Source of the DNA: Ectopseudomonas composti
GTDB lineage: Bacteria; Pseudomonadota; Gammaproteobacteria; Pseudomonadales; Pseudomonadaceae
Assembly: GCA_946886245.1 (NCBI GenBank)
Contig: CAMPIF010000065.1
Coordinates: 1 to 13,322 of the forward strand
Reading direction: 5' to 3'
DNA: 13,322 nt
The position numbers were made by a program, and so were the translations under genes. The notes under the pieces are model-generated. The model was not told where the DNA came from, did not search any database, and saw only the letters and a program-made list of their open reading frames with translations. Of the stretch, positions 6,457 to 13,322 are shown in pieces. How positions within the stretch are numbered: the first letter of the stretch is position 1; every line of letters starts with the position of its first letter.

Positions 6457-6870
6457 ATGAATTCCAGTCGTCCCTATCTGGTGCGCGCCCTCTACGAATG
6501 GATCGTCGATAACGATTGCACGCCACATCTGCTGGTCAGTGCCGAGTATCCGGGCGTGCAGGTGCCGCCCGGCTTCGCCAGTGATGGCCAGATCGTGCTG
6601 AATGCTTCGCCCAGCGCTGTGCGTCATCTGCATATGGACAATCAGGCGGTGAGCTTCGAAGGGCGCTTCGGTGGTGTGGCGCATAGTTTGTACATTCCGG
6701 CAGCGGCGATCCTGGCGATCTACGCGCGGGAGAACGGTCAGGGCATGGTCTTCGATATGGAGCCGTCGGTTGCGGGTGGTCCAGAAGAGCCTGAGCCGGA
6801 TGATGATGGGCCTTCCGGTGGCGAGCCGTCGCGTCCTAGCGGCCGGCCAAGCCTGAAAGTGGTCAAGTGA
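6457..6870 (+). CDS. sspB: stringent starvation protein B, ClpXP adaptor
   Basis: SspB, 137 residues, which delivers ssrA-tagged proteins from stalled ribosomes and some other substrates to the ClpXP protease. The folded substrate-binding domain is residues about 4-101, with SRPYLVRALYEWIVDND, GQIVLNASPSAVRHL and IYARENGQGMVF. A flexible acidic linker rich in Pro, Glu, Asp and Gly follows (about 102-128), and the protein ends with GRPSLKVVK (129-137), the ClpX-binding XB tail. All parts of the tether mechanism are therefore present. The ATG at 6457 has AAGGAGG (6445-6451) 5 bases upstream; the frame is open to 6388, but that part overlaps sspA. It shares the sspA transcript and is followed by a terminator. 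Confidence 0.96.
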   Translation: MNSSRPYLVRALYEWIVDNDCTPHLLVSAEYPGVQVPPGFASDGQIVLNASPSAVRHLHMDNQAVSFEGRFGGVAHSLYIPAAAILAIYARENGQGMVFDMEPSVAGGPEEPEPDDDGPSGGEPSRPSGRPSLKVVK

Positions 6871-6878
6871 GCAATGAA

Positions 6879-6900
6879 AAGGGCGCCCATGGGCGCCCTT
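6879..6900. terminator. shared bidirectional terminator between sspB and dolP
   Basis: AAGGGCGCC (6879-6887) pairs perfectly with GGCGCCCTT (6892-6900) around CATG. AAAA just before the stem gives a T tail on the minus strand (end of the lpoA-dolP operon). On the plus strand the tail is weaker (TTGTCGTTT). The convergent stops are at 6870 (sspB) and 6919 (dolP). Confidence 0.85.
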
Positions 6901-6918
6901 GTCGTTTCTGCGTTCGAA

Positions 6919-8045
<1,127 letters not shown>

Positions 8046-8067
8046 TTAAACCTTGAATTTACGGCCG

Positions 8068-8427
8068 TCAGGCATCGAAGGCGTTTTTGATCCAGTCGAG
8101 GCGAGTGGCGCCGTCGGTACTGATGGCGACCACGTCGAAGCGGCAGGGGTAGCGGGCCCAGCGTGAGTGTTGCTGAAGGAAGAGCTCTGCGGCGATGACC
8201 AGCTTGCCACGCTTGCGCGCATCGATGCTCTCCAGGGCACCGCCCCAGGCGCTGTGGCGGCGGGCGCGGACCTCGACGAATACTACTGTATCGCCGTCGA
8301 GCATGACCAGATCGAGCTCGCCACGGCGACAGCTCCAGTTCTGTTCGATCAGTTTCAGGCCGCTGCGTTCCAGATGCTGACGAGCCGCCTGTTCGGCGGC
8401 TCGTCCCAGATCGTTGTGTGCGCTCAA
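8068..8427 (-). CDS. yraN: UPF0102 protein YraN, predicted PD-(D/E)XK nuclease fold
   Basis: YraN family protein of 119 residues, function unproven. The fold is that of Holliday-junction-resolvase-like or restriction-endonuclease-like proteins. The expected acidic core is visible in RRGELDLVMLDGDTVVFVE: Glu37, Asp39 and Glu52, with Arg54 where many nucleases have Lys (E-V-R). GRAAEQAARQHLERSG (8-23) is the usual N-terminal helix. No ATG exists upstream in frame, and the only plausible start is the TTG at 8425-8427, which overlaps the lpoA stop by four bases (TTGA) without a good Shine-Dalgarno. Translation is therefore probably coupled to lpoA. It sits between lpoA and gmhA as in E. coli. The family call is secure; activity and exact start are not. 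Confidence 0.9.
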   Translation of the reverse strand: MSAHNDLGRAAEQAARQHLERSGLKLIEQNWSCRRGELDLVMLDGDTVVFVEVRARRHSAWGGALESIDARKRGKLVIAAELFLQQHSRWARYPCRFDVVAISTDGATRLDWIKNAFDA

Positions 8428-10232
8428 TTGATGCTGTCAGGAAGGCGCTGGATCTGGCCGCCACGGAACTCGGCCCAGGGCAGCTGGCGCTCGATGCGCT
8501 GCGTGGCGTTGAGGCTGAGGCTGCCCGACAGGCCGTCGATGCGCGAGTCCGGCAGGGCCTGGAGCTGGCCCAGGCGTGGCGCCAGGCGGTAGGCGTCGAC
8601 ACCCATGGCATACAGGCGGCCCAGGCTGCCACCGGCCTGCGGCCACTGATTGCTGACGTCCTGACGCAGCGGTGCGTGGGTATCGAGCAGCCAGGGCGTT
8701 TCGCAGAAGCGAATGCCTTCCAGGTCCTGGTACTGGGCCTGGCTATGGGCGCCGGTGAACAGGTGCGAGGTGGCGTAGACCGGCACGTCGCCAGCGTACT
8801 GGAAGGCCAGGGTCGGCTTGATCTGCTGCGCCTGTTGCGGCGTGGCGGCGAGGAAGATGAAGTCGATGTCCTGGCGGCGCGCCGGTTGTGCGTCCAGGCT
8901 GGTGCCCAGGGTGTTCTGCAGGCGGCGCGCGCGGGCTTCGCTTTCGCGCAGCTGGAACAGGTCGGCGATCTGGCGAGCCAGCTCCACGGGCTGATCGACG
9001 TGCTCGGCGGCGATCAGGGTGCCGCCCTGGGCTTGCCAGCTCTGGCGGAAGGCGTCCAGTACGCGGTCACCCCAGTCGCCACGCGGCACCAGGGCCACAG
9101 CGCGGCGCATGCCATCATTCCAGGCGCGGCGTGCTACTTCGCGTGCTTCGTCCTCGGCGGCCAGGCCGAACTGGAACAGTTGCGCCGGACCTTCCTGGCC
9201 TGGGTCGCTGTAGTTCAGGGCGAGGGTGGTGATTGGCAGTTGTTCGCGATCGCTGAGCTGCTTGACCAGCGGTTTTTCCAGTGGGCCGACCACCAGTTGC
9301 ACGCCATCGGCCTGCGCCTGCTGGTAGAAGGCGTCCAGCGAGCCAATGCGGGAGCTGTCGTAGAGCTTGATTTGCGGTGGGTTCTGTCCGGCTTGCTGGG
9401 CTTCGTAATGCGCGGCGAGGAAGCCGTCACGCAGGGCGCGGGCGACATTGGCCAGTTGGCCTTCCTGCGGCAGCAGCAGCGCGACGCGGGTCAGCGGCTG
9501 GCTGGCCAGCTCGCGCAGTTTGCTCAATGCCTCGGGCAGTTGTTCGGCTGCCGGGTGCTGCGGGTTCTGCGCGATCCACTGGTCGATGGCGGCTTGCTGC
9601 TGCTCCAGGGTGGCCCCGGCCTTGGTCACGCGCGCCAACTCCAGCCAGCCAGCCAGGTCGCTGTCGGCACCGGCCGAGGTCTGCGGCGGCAGGACGGAAA
9701 CCAGGCCCCAGATGCTTTCATGGTTGTCGTGGGCGGCCTGGCCGCTCAGTAGCGGCGCGATGAACACCCGCTCGCGGGCGGCGGCCAGGGTCTGACCGTC
9801 GGCTTCCAGTGCGCGTGCACGGACCAGTTGGGTGCGAATCTGTTGCTCGACCGGCAGCTCAGCCAAGCGCTCGAAGCTGGGGTGCTGCAAGGCTGCAAGG
9901 GCGCTCTTGGGTTGCTTGCGGGCCATTGCCAGCTCGGCCTTCAGGGTGCTGGCGAAGATCTGCTGGGCAGGCTGCAGGCTGGCAATGTCGATCTGCTCGA
10001 GAATGCGAGTGGCGCGGGCCACGTCGTTTTGCTGGTAGCTCTGGTCGGCAGCGGACAGACGCAGCAGGGCGGCCTGCTCGGGTTTGCTCTCGGCAGCTTG
10101 CTGAAGCATCTGCTCGATGCTGGCTTGTGGCGTGCGAGGCAACTGGCCCAGGTTATTGGAGGGCGAGCTGGCGCAGGCGGCGAGCAGGCCGGCCAGGAAA
10201 AGAGCAGAAAGAGGGCGCAGGCTAGCGATCAT
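8424..10232 (-). CDS. lpoA: LpoA, outer-membrane lipoprotein activator of PBP1a
   Basis: LpoA (LppC family) of 602 residues, an outer-membrane lipoprotein that reaches through the peptidoglycan to activate the class A penicillin-binding protein PBP1a. The signal peptide MIASLRPLSALFLAGLLAAC carries the lipobox LAAC with lipidated Cys20. The N-terminal half (about 30-245) is helical and TPR-like. From about residue 250 (VALLLPQEGQLANVARALR) a periplasmic-binding-protein-like domain extends to near the C-terminus, with FQFGLAAEDEAREVARRAW and DIDFIFLAATPQQAQQIKP inside it. The frame is open to 10292, but the ATG at 10232 is chosen: it starts the signal peptide directly, has AGGA (complement of 10240-10243) 7 bases upstream, and lies downstream of the TACAAT promoter element. 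It is first in the operon lpoA-yraN-gmhA-dolP. Confidence 0.94.
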   Translation of the reverse strand: MIASLRPLSALFLAGLLAACASSPSNNLGQLPRTPQASIEQMLQQAAESKPEQAALLRLSAADQSYQQNDVARATRILEQIDIASLQPAQQIFASTLKAELAMARKQPKSALAALQHPSFERLAELPVEQQIRTQLVRARALEADGQTLAAARERVFIAPLLSGQAAHDNHESIWGLVSVLPPQTSAGADSDLAGWLELARVTKAGATLEQQQAAIDQWIAQNPQHPAAEQLPEALSKLRELASQPLTRVALLLPQEGQLANVARALRDGFLAAHYEAQQAGQNPPQIKLYDSSRIGSLDAFYQQAQADGVQLVVGPLEKPLVKQLSDREQLPITTLALNYSDPGQEGPAQLFQFGLAAEDEAREVARRAWNDGMRRAVALVPRGDWGDRVLDAFRQSWQAQGGTLIAAEHVDQPVELARQIADLFQLRESEARARRLQNTLGTSLDAQPARRQDIDFIFLAATPQQAQQIKPTLAFQYAGDVPVYATSHLFTGAHSQAQYQDLEGIRFCETPWLLDTHAPLRQDVSNQWPQAGGSLGRLYAMGVDAYRLAPRLGQLQALPDSRIDGLSGSLSLNATQRIERQLPWAEFRGGQIQRLPDSIN

Positions 10233-10267
10233 CGGGTCATCCTGATACTTGAGCAAAACGAGCGGCG

Positions 10268-10273
10268 ATTGTA
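10268..10273 (-). promoter_or_regulatory. -10 element of the lpoA operon promoter
   Basis: On the minus strand TACAAT lies 35 bases before the lpoA start codon, predicting a start near 10261 and a leader of about 29 bases. No good -35 is visible at the right distance (TCGCAT at 17 bases), so only the -10 is called. Confidence 0.5.
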
Positions 10274-10317
10274 CCCAAGGGGCGACATCCATGCGATGCC
10301 GCTGGGGCGGAACCGGC

Positions 10318-10323
10318 TAGAAT
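10318..10323 (+). promoter_or_regulatory. -10 element of the rsmI promoter
   Basis: TAGAAT predicts a start near 10330. The hexamer 17 bases upstream (GATGCC) is a poor -35. If the call is right, the ATG at 10322 lies inside the promoter and cannot be the rsmI start; this supports the GTG at 10355. Confidence 0.5.
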
Positions 10324-10354
10324 GAGCGCTCTTTCAATTAACGAGGTGTTTCCA

Positions 10355-11221
10355 GTGAGTCAGCCCGCAGTCTCAAGCGTCCAGCCAGGCAGCCTGTATG
10401 TGGTCGCCACGCCCATTGGCAACCTGGATGACATCAGCGCGCGGGCGTTGCGGATCTTGCGCGAGGTGACGCTGATCGCTGCTGAAGACACGCGGCATTC
10501 GGTGCGCCTGCTGCAGCATTTTGGTATCGAGACGCCATTGGCGGCCTGTCACGAACACAACGAGCGCGACCAGGGTGGGCGTTTTCTGGCACGCCTTCAG
10601 GCCGGTGAGGACGTCGCGCTGATTTCCGATGCAGGGACGCCACTGATTTCCGATCCGGGTTACCACCTGGTGCGCCAGGCGCGCGCTGCGGGTATCGCGG
10701 TGGTGCCCGTGCCAGGCGCCTGCGCCCTGATCGCCGCGCTTTCGGCTGCCGGGTTGCCCTCGGATCGTTTCATCTTCGAAGGTTTTCTGCCGGCCAAGGC
10801 GGCGGGGCGCCGTGCGCGCCTGGAGCAGGTGCGGGAGGAGCCGCGCACGCTGATCTTCTATGAGGCGCCGCACCGCATCCTCGAGTGCCTGGAGGACATG
10901 CGCGAAGTCTTTGGTGGTGATCGCCCGGCGTTGCTGGCGCGTGAACTGACCAAGACCTTCGAGACCCTCAAGGGTTTGCCGTTGGATGAGTTGTGCGCCT
11001 GGGTGGCTGCAGACAGCAATCAGCAGCGCGGCGAGTGCGTGGTGCTGGTGGCGGGTTGGCAGGCGCCGGAGGGCGAGGAGGCGGTCAGCGCCGAAGCCCT
11101 GCGCGTACTCGATCTGCTGATGGCGGAAATGCCGCTCAAGCGGGCGGCGGCGCTGGCGGCGGAGATCACCGGTGTGCGCAAGAACCTGCTTTATCAGGTT
11201 GCTTTGGCGCGCAAGAACTAG
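10355..11221 (+). CDS. rsmI: 16S rRNA (cytidine-1402-2'-O)-methyltransferase RsmI
   Basis: RsmI, 288 residues from the GTG at 10355, a tetrapyrrole-methylase-fold enzyme that adds the 2'-O-methyl group to C1402 in the decoding centre of 16S rRNA using S-adenosylmethionine. The N-terminus has the hallmark [29 protein letters not shown] follows, the glycine-rich loop [11 protein letters not shown] is at 92-102, and [19 protein letters not shown] and FEGFLPAK come next. [10 protein letters not shown] is at the end. The frame can start at an ATG at 10322, but that codon overlaps a TAGAAT -10 element, whereas GAGG (10343-10346) lies 8 bases before the GTG. RsmH, encoded at the right end of this window, methylates N4 of the same nucleotide. 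It is divergent from lpoA and is followed by rnpB. Confidence 0.95.
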   Translation: MSQPAVSSVQPGSLYVVATPIGNLDDISARALRILREVTLIAAEDTRHSVRLLQHFGIETPLAACHEHNERDQGGRFLARLQAGEDVALISDAGTPLISDPGYHLVRQARAAGIAVVPVPGACALIAALSAAGLPSDRFIFEGFLPAKAAGRRARLEQVREEPRTLIFYEAPHRILECLEDMREVFGGDRPALLARELTKTFETLKGLPLDELCAWVAADSNQQRGECVVLVAGWQAPEGEEAVSAEALRVLDLLMAEMPLKRAAALAAEITGVRKNLLYQVALARKN

Positions 11222-11242
11222 GTCTCGCGCTGTCGGTCCAGC

Positions 11243-11271
11243 TTGCAGCTTGCCATCACGCCCGGTACCCT
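11243..11271 (+). promoter_or_regulatory. promoter of rnpB
   Basis: TTGCAG (11243-11248), a 17-base spacer and TACCCT (11266-11271) stand just upstream of the expected rnpB 5' end at 11281. The GC-rich discriminator (TTGCCGGCGG) is typical of stable-RNA promoters under growth-rate or stringent control. The promoter lies wholly between the rsmI stop and rnpB. Confidence 0.6.
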
Positions 11272-11280
11272 TGCCGGCGG

Positions 11281-11630
11281 AGAGTCGATCGGGCAGTCGC
11301 TGCCTTCGCAAGAAGGGGGAGGAAAGTCCGGGCTCCATAGGGCGGAGTGCCAGGTAACGCCTGGGAGGCGTGAGCCTACGGAAAGTGCCACAGAAAATAA
11401 CCGCCTAAGCACTCCGGTGCCGGTAAGGGTGAAAAGGTGCGGTAAGAGCGCACCGCACGGCTGGTAACAGTCCGTGGCTAGGCAAACCCCACTCGGAGCA
11501 AGACCAAATAGGGTTCCATTGGCGTGGCCCGCGCTGGAACCGGGTAGGTTGCTAAAGACGTGCAGTGATGTACGTCGTAGAGGAATGACTGTCCTCGACA
11601 GAACCCGGCTTACAGATCGGCTCTCCACCT
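11281..11630 (+). ncRNA. rnpB: RNase P catalytic RNA (M1 RNA), bacterial class A
   Basis: RNA subunit of RNase P, which removes 5' leaders from tRNA precursors; about 350 nucleotides. Helix P1 is formed by GAGTCGATC (11282-11290) and GATCGGCTC (11615-11623), nine pairs with one G-U, and fixes both ends. P3 is a short hairpin, CCTTC-GCAA-GAAGG (11303-11316). Conserved core strings seen in order are GAGGAAAGTCCGGGCTCC, CACAGAAAATAACCGCC, GGTAAGGGTGAAAAGGTGCG, CCCCACTCGGAGCAAGACC and CGACAGAACCCGGCTTACAG. GGT at 11543-11545 is the likely L15 loop that pairs with the tRNA CCA end. The 3' end is set just after P1 (CTCTCCACCT) and may be off by a few bases. Open frames crossing it are spurious. No clear intrinsic terminator follows. 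Confidence 0.97.
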
Positions 11631-11832
11631 TTCTTCTGTGATCCGCTTCACTTTCATCCCCCGCTTTCTAATACCGAAAAAATCTTACTCTTAAGAAATC
11701 ACTTTAAGTTTGAAGTGCAGCATATTGTGTTGCTTCGCTTTGCCTTGCCGGTACCCCCTCCGTTTGTCGTTTCTTCTTCCGCTTGTATCGCTAAATCTCC
11801 GTTCTATAAGGGTTTTTCCCGCTTTGGGCGCC
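11631..11832. other. gene-free, T-rich interval between rnpB and the mraZ promoter
   Basis: No gene-like frame, tRNA or conserved RNA is recognised here. The composition shifts from the GC-rich surroundings to pyrimidine- and AT-rich (for example 11681-11715), as is usual for a promoter approach. A small inverted repeat, CACTT (11700-11704) with AAGTG (11713-11717), is visible. So is GGG-TTTTT-CCC (within about 11809-11821), which may fold weakly. A promoter-like pair, TTGCTT (11730-11735) and TACCCC (11752-11757) with 16 bases between, resembles the rnpB promoter. Confidence 0.5.
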
Positions 11833-11862
11833 TTGACGGTGGGGTGGGTGCGTTCCTATAGT
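11833..11862 (+). promoter_or_regulatory. sigma70 promoter of mraZ (Pmra) for the dcw cluster
   Basis: TTGACG (11833-11838), an 18-base spacer and TATAGT (11857-11862) are both close to consensus. This is the best promoter in the window, with an expected start near 11869. It leaves a leader of about 70 bases to the mraZ start, in which the MraZ operator repeats lie. Confidence 0.75.
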
Positions 11863-11870
11863 GTGCGCGA

Positions 11871-11906
11871 GTGGTAAAAAGTGGCATGAAGTGGGTTTTT
11901 TTGGGC
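11871..11906 (+). promoter_or_regulatory. MraZ operator: four direct repeats with 10-bp period
   Basis: GTGGT (11871), GTGGC (11881), GTGGG (11891) and TTGGG (11901) recur exactly every 10 bases, just downstream of the Pmra -10; GTGTG at 11861 could be a degenerate fifth copy. In E. coli MraZ represses its own promoter by binding TGGGN repeats separated by 5 bases, the same arrangement. Autorepression of mraZ-rsmH is inferred from this match. Confidence 0.75.
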
Positions 11907-11937
11907 ATGGATAGCTAATAAAAGGGGAAACGCGATC

Positions 11938-12393
11938 GTGTTTCGCGGAGCTAACGCCATCAGTCTCGACGCCAAAGGGCGCCTCGCGATGCCGAGTCGG
12001 TATCGTGACGAGCTCGTTGCGCGTTGCAGTGGCCAGCTCATCGTGACCATCGACGCCGTCGATCCCTGTCTTTGCGTTTATCCACTGGCCGAGTGGGAGT
12101 TGATCGAGAACAAGCTGCGCGAGCTGGCCTCCTTTCGTGAAGAGAACCGCCGCCTGCAGCGTCTGTTGATCGGTAATGCCGTCGACCTCGAGCTGGACGC
12201 CAGTGGCCGCTTCCTGGTCCCTCCGCGTTTGCGCGAATACGCCAAGCTGGACAAGCGAGCGATGCTCGTCGGTCAGCTGAACAAGTTTCAACTCTGGGAT
12301 GAAGATTCCTGGAATGCCGTAGCCGAAGCCGACCTCGCTGCCATCAAGCAGCCGGGTGCCCTTTCCGATGACCTGCGTGACCTGATCCTGTGA
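11938..12393 (+). CDS. mraZ: transcriptional regulator MraZ
   Basis: MraZ, 151 residues, DNA-binding repressor of its own operon and the first gene of the dcw cluster. It contains two SpoVT/AbrB-like half-barrels, each with the family D-x-[KS]-G-R motif: DAKGR at 11-15 and DASGR at 87-91. These are flanked by [10 protein letters not shown] and [14 protein letters not shown]. The protein is a ring-forming oligomer in known structures. The start is the GTG at 11938 ([11 protein letters not shown]), with AGGGGA (11923-11928) 9 bases upstream. No ATG is available before residue 18. Its likely operator repeats lie 32 to 67 bases upstream. rsmH begins 2 bases after its stop. Confidence 0.97.
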   Translation: MFRGANAISLDAKGRLAMPSRYRDELVARCSGQLIVTIDAVDPCLCVYPLAEWELIENKLRELASFREENRRLQRLLIGNAVDLELDASGRFLVPPRLREYAKLDKRAMLVGQLNKFQLWDEDSWNAVAEADLAAIKQPGALSDDLRDLIL

Positions 12394-12395
12394 CC

Positions 12396-13322
12396 ATGAC
12401 CGATAGCAACTTCCGCCATATCACCGTGCTGCTCGACGAAGCCGTCGAGGGGCTGGCTGTGCGCGGTGATGGCCGTTATATGGACGGCACTTTCGGGCGT
12501 GGCGGGCACAGCCGGCTGATTCTGCAGAAGCTCGGGCCAGATGGACGGCTTCTGGGGTTCGACAAGGATCCCCTGGCGATAGCCACCGGGGAAGCATTGG
12601 CGGCCGAAGACGGCCGCTTTGTCGTTGTGCAGCGCAGTTTTGCGGAACTTGGCGAGGAAGCTGTTGTCCGCGGCATTTGCGGTCAGGTCTCCGGCATCCT
12701 GCTCGATCTCGGCGTGTCTTCGCCGCAGCTGGACGATCCCGAGCGTGGCTTCAGCTTTCTCAATGACGGCCCGCTGGACATGCGCATGAACCCGGACATC
12801 GGCGTCAGCGCGGCAGACTGGATCGCCACGGCGGCCGAAGACGAAATCGCCCGTGTGCTCAAGGATTATGGCGAAGAGCGTTTCGCCAAGCGTATGGCGC
12901 GCGCTGTGGTGCTGCGCCGCGCCGAGCAGCCGTTTACCCGCACTGCCGATCTGGCGCAGGTGCTGACCGTGGCCAATCCGGCCTGGGAAAAGGGCAAGAA
13001 TCCGGCGACTCGTGCCTTCCAGGGCATTCGCATTCACGTCAACAACGAACTCGGCGATCTCGAGCGCGGCCTCGAGGCGGCGCTGGAAACGCTCGAGGTG
13101 GGTGGTCGTCTGGTGGTGATCAGCTTCCACTCGCTGGAAGACCGCATCGTCAAGCAGTTCATGAAGCGTCAGGCCAAGGGCGAAGCAGACAAGCTGCCGC
13201 GTGACCTGCCGATCATTCCCAAGGCCTTCGAGCCGCGCCTGAAGCTGATCGGCAAGCCGGTCTACGCCGCTGAGGCCGAACTCAAGGCCAATCCGCGCTC
13301 GCGCAGCGCGGTGATGCGCATC
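12396..13322 (+). CDS. rsmH: 16S rRNA (cytosine-1402-N4)-methyltransferase RsmH, 3' end outside window
   Basis: RsmH (MraW), 309 residues visible and open to the right edge; the family length is about 313, so only the last few codons are missing. It methylates N4 of C1402 in 16S rRNA, the same base whose ribose is methylated by RsmI. Visible motifs are [10 protein letters not shown] (8-17), the SAM-binding loop [15 protein letters not shown] (29-43), GFDKDPLA (54-61), [21 protein letters not shown] (101-121), [15 protein letters not shown] (205-219) and [15 protein letters not shown] (241-255). It starts at the ATG at 12396, two bases after the mraZ stop and without a strong Shine-Dalgarno, so it is probably translated by coupling to mraZ. 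In other Pseudomonas the next genes are ftsL and ftsI; they are not in this window. Confidence 0.97.
   Translation, partial: MTDSNFRHITVLLDEAVEGLAVRGDGRYMDGTFGRGGHSRLILQKLGPDGRLLGFDKDPLAIATGEALAAEDGRFVVVQRSFAELGEEAVVRGICGQVSGILLDLGVSSPQLDDPERGFSFLNDGPLDMRMNPDIGVSAADWIATAAEDEIARVLKDYGEERFAKRMARAVVLRRAEQPFTRTADLAQVLTVANPAWEKGKNPATRAFQGIRIHVNNELGDLERGLEAALETLEVGGRLVVISFHSLEDRIVKQFMKRQAKGEADKLPRDLPIIPKAFEPRLKLIGKPVYAAEAELKANPRSRSAVMRI

Noticed and set aside
8418..9752. 444-codon plus-strand frame within lpoA
   Set aside because: Antisense to lpoA, low-complexity Ala/Gly/Leu/Gln composition, no Shine-Dalgarno; lpoA matches its family along its whole length.
10322..10324. ATG as the start of rsmI
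   Set aside because: It overlaps the TAGAAT -10 element and has no ribosome binding site; GTG at 10355 is better supported.
10373..11338. 321-codon minus-strand frame across rsmI into rnpB
   Set aside because: Arg/Gln-rich antisense shadow that also runs into the RNase P RNA.
11218..11628. minus-strand frame over rnpB, and a short plus-strand frame at 11243-11467
   Set aside because: Both are chance frames over a structured RNA gene whose core is fully recognisable.
12288..13130. 280-codon minus-strand frame across rsmH
   Set aside because: Antisense shadow. The plus-strand RsmH reading has all family motifs.

Overview
The window is a stretch of conserved core chromosome from a gammaproteobacterium, almost certainly a Pseudomonas. 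The evidence is the high-GC coding sequence, protein sequences that read as Pseudomonas-type throughout, and a gene order that matches, from memory, the P. aeruginosa block around rplM-rpsI / bc1 complex / sspAB / rnpB / mraZ. Species cannot be fixed without a database search. I see no insertion sequence, prophage, CRISPR array, tRNA or other sign of recent transfer.

Layout. (1) 1-620: the C-terminal 205 residues of an acyl-CoA dehydrogenase (+), convergent with a Tas-family aldo/keto reductase (-, 700-1737); an inverted-repeat block lies between them. (2) 1985-2874: rplM-rpsI (+), encoding ribosomal proteins L13 and S9, with a clear promoter and a strong intrinsic terminator. (3) 3075-5712: petA-petB-petC (+), the complete cytochrome bc1 complex (Rieske protein, cytochrome b, cytochrome c1). 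Both gene junctions overlap by one base (TGATG), and a 12-bp-stem terminator follows. (4) 5826-6870: sspA-sspB (+), the RNA-polymerase-associated stringent starvation protein and the ClpXP adaptor. (5) 6919-10232, minus strand: lpoA-yraN-gmhA-dolP, a tightly packed envelope operon that converges on sspB at a shared terminator. (6) 10355-11221: rsmI (+), divergent from lpoA. (7) 11281-11630: rnpB, the catalytic RNA of RNase P, with its own promoter. (8) 11631-11937: a T-rich, gene-free interval that ends in a good sigma70 promoter and a phased array of MraZ-type operator repeats. (9) 11938-13322: mraZ and rsmH (+), the head of the dcw cell-wall/division cluster; rsmH runs off the right edge about four codons before its expected end.

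Functionally the window brings together translation (L13, S9, RsmI acting on 16S C1402 2'-O, RsmH acting on C1402 N4, RNase P), respiration (bc1), proteolysis and stress control (SspA/SspB), and envelope building (LpoA for peptidoglycan synthase activation, GmhA for LPS heptose, DolP for outer-membrane integrity, MraZ for dcw control). RsmI and RsmH are both encoded here and modify the same nucleotide of 16S rRNA.

I do not see a new biological system. The observations most worth a second look are: the four-copy, 10-bp-phased operator downstream of the mraZ promoter; a phosphoheptose isomerase that keeps all GmhA catalytic residues while sitting in the diaA locus with DiaA-like sequence; the PVWY variant of the Qo motif and the 15-residue haem-ligand spacing in cytochrome b; and a terminator-like hairpin in the leader of sspA.
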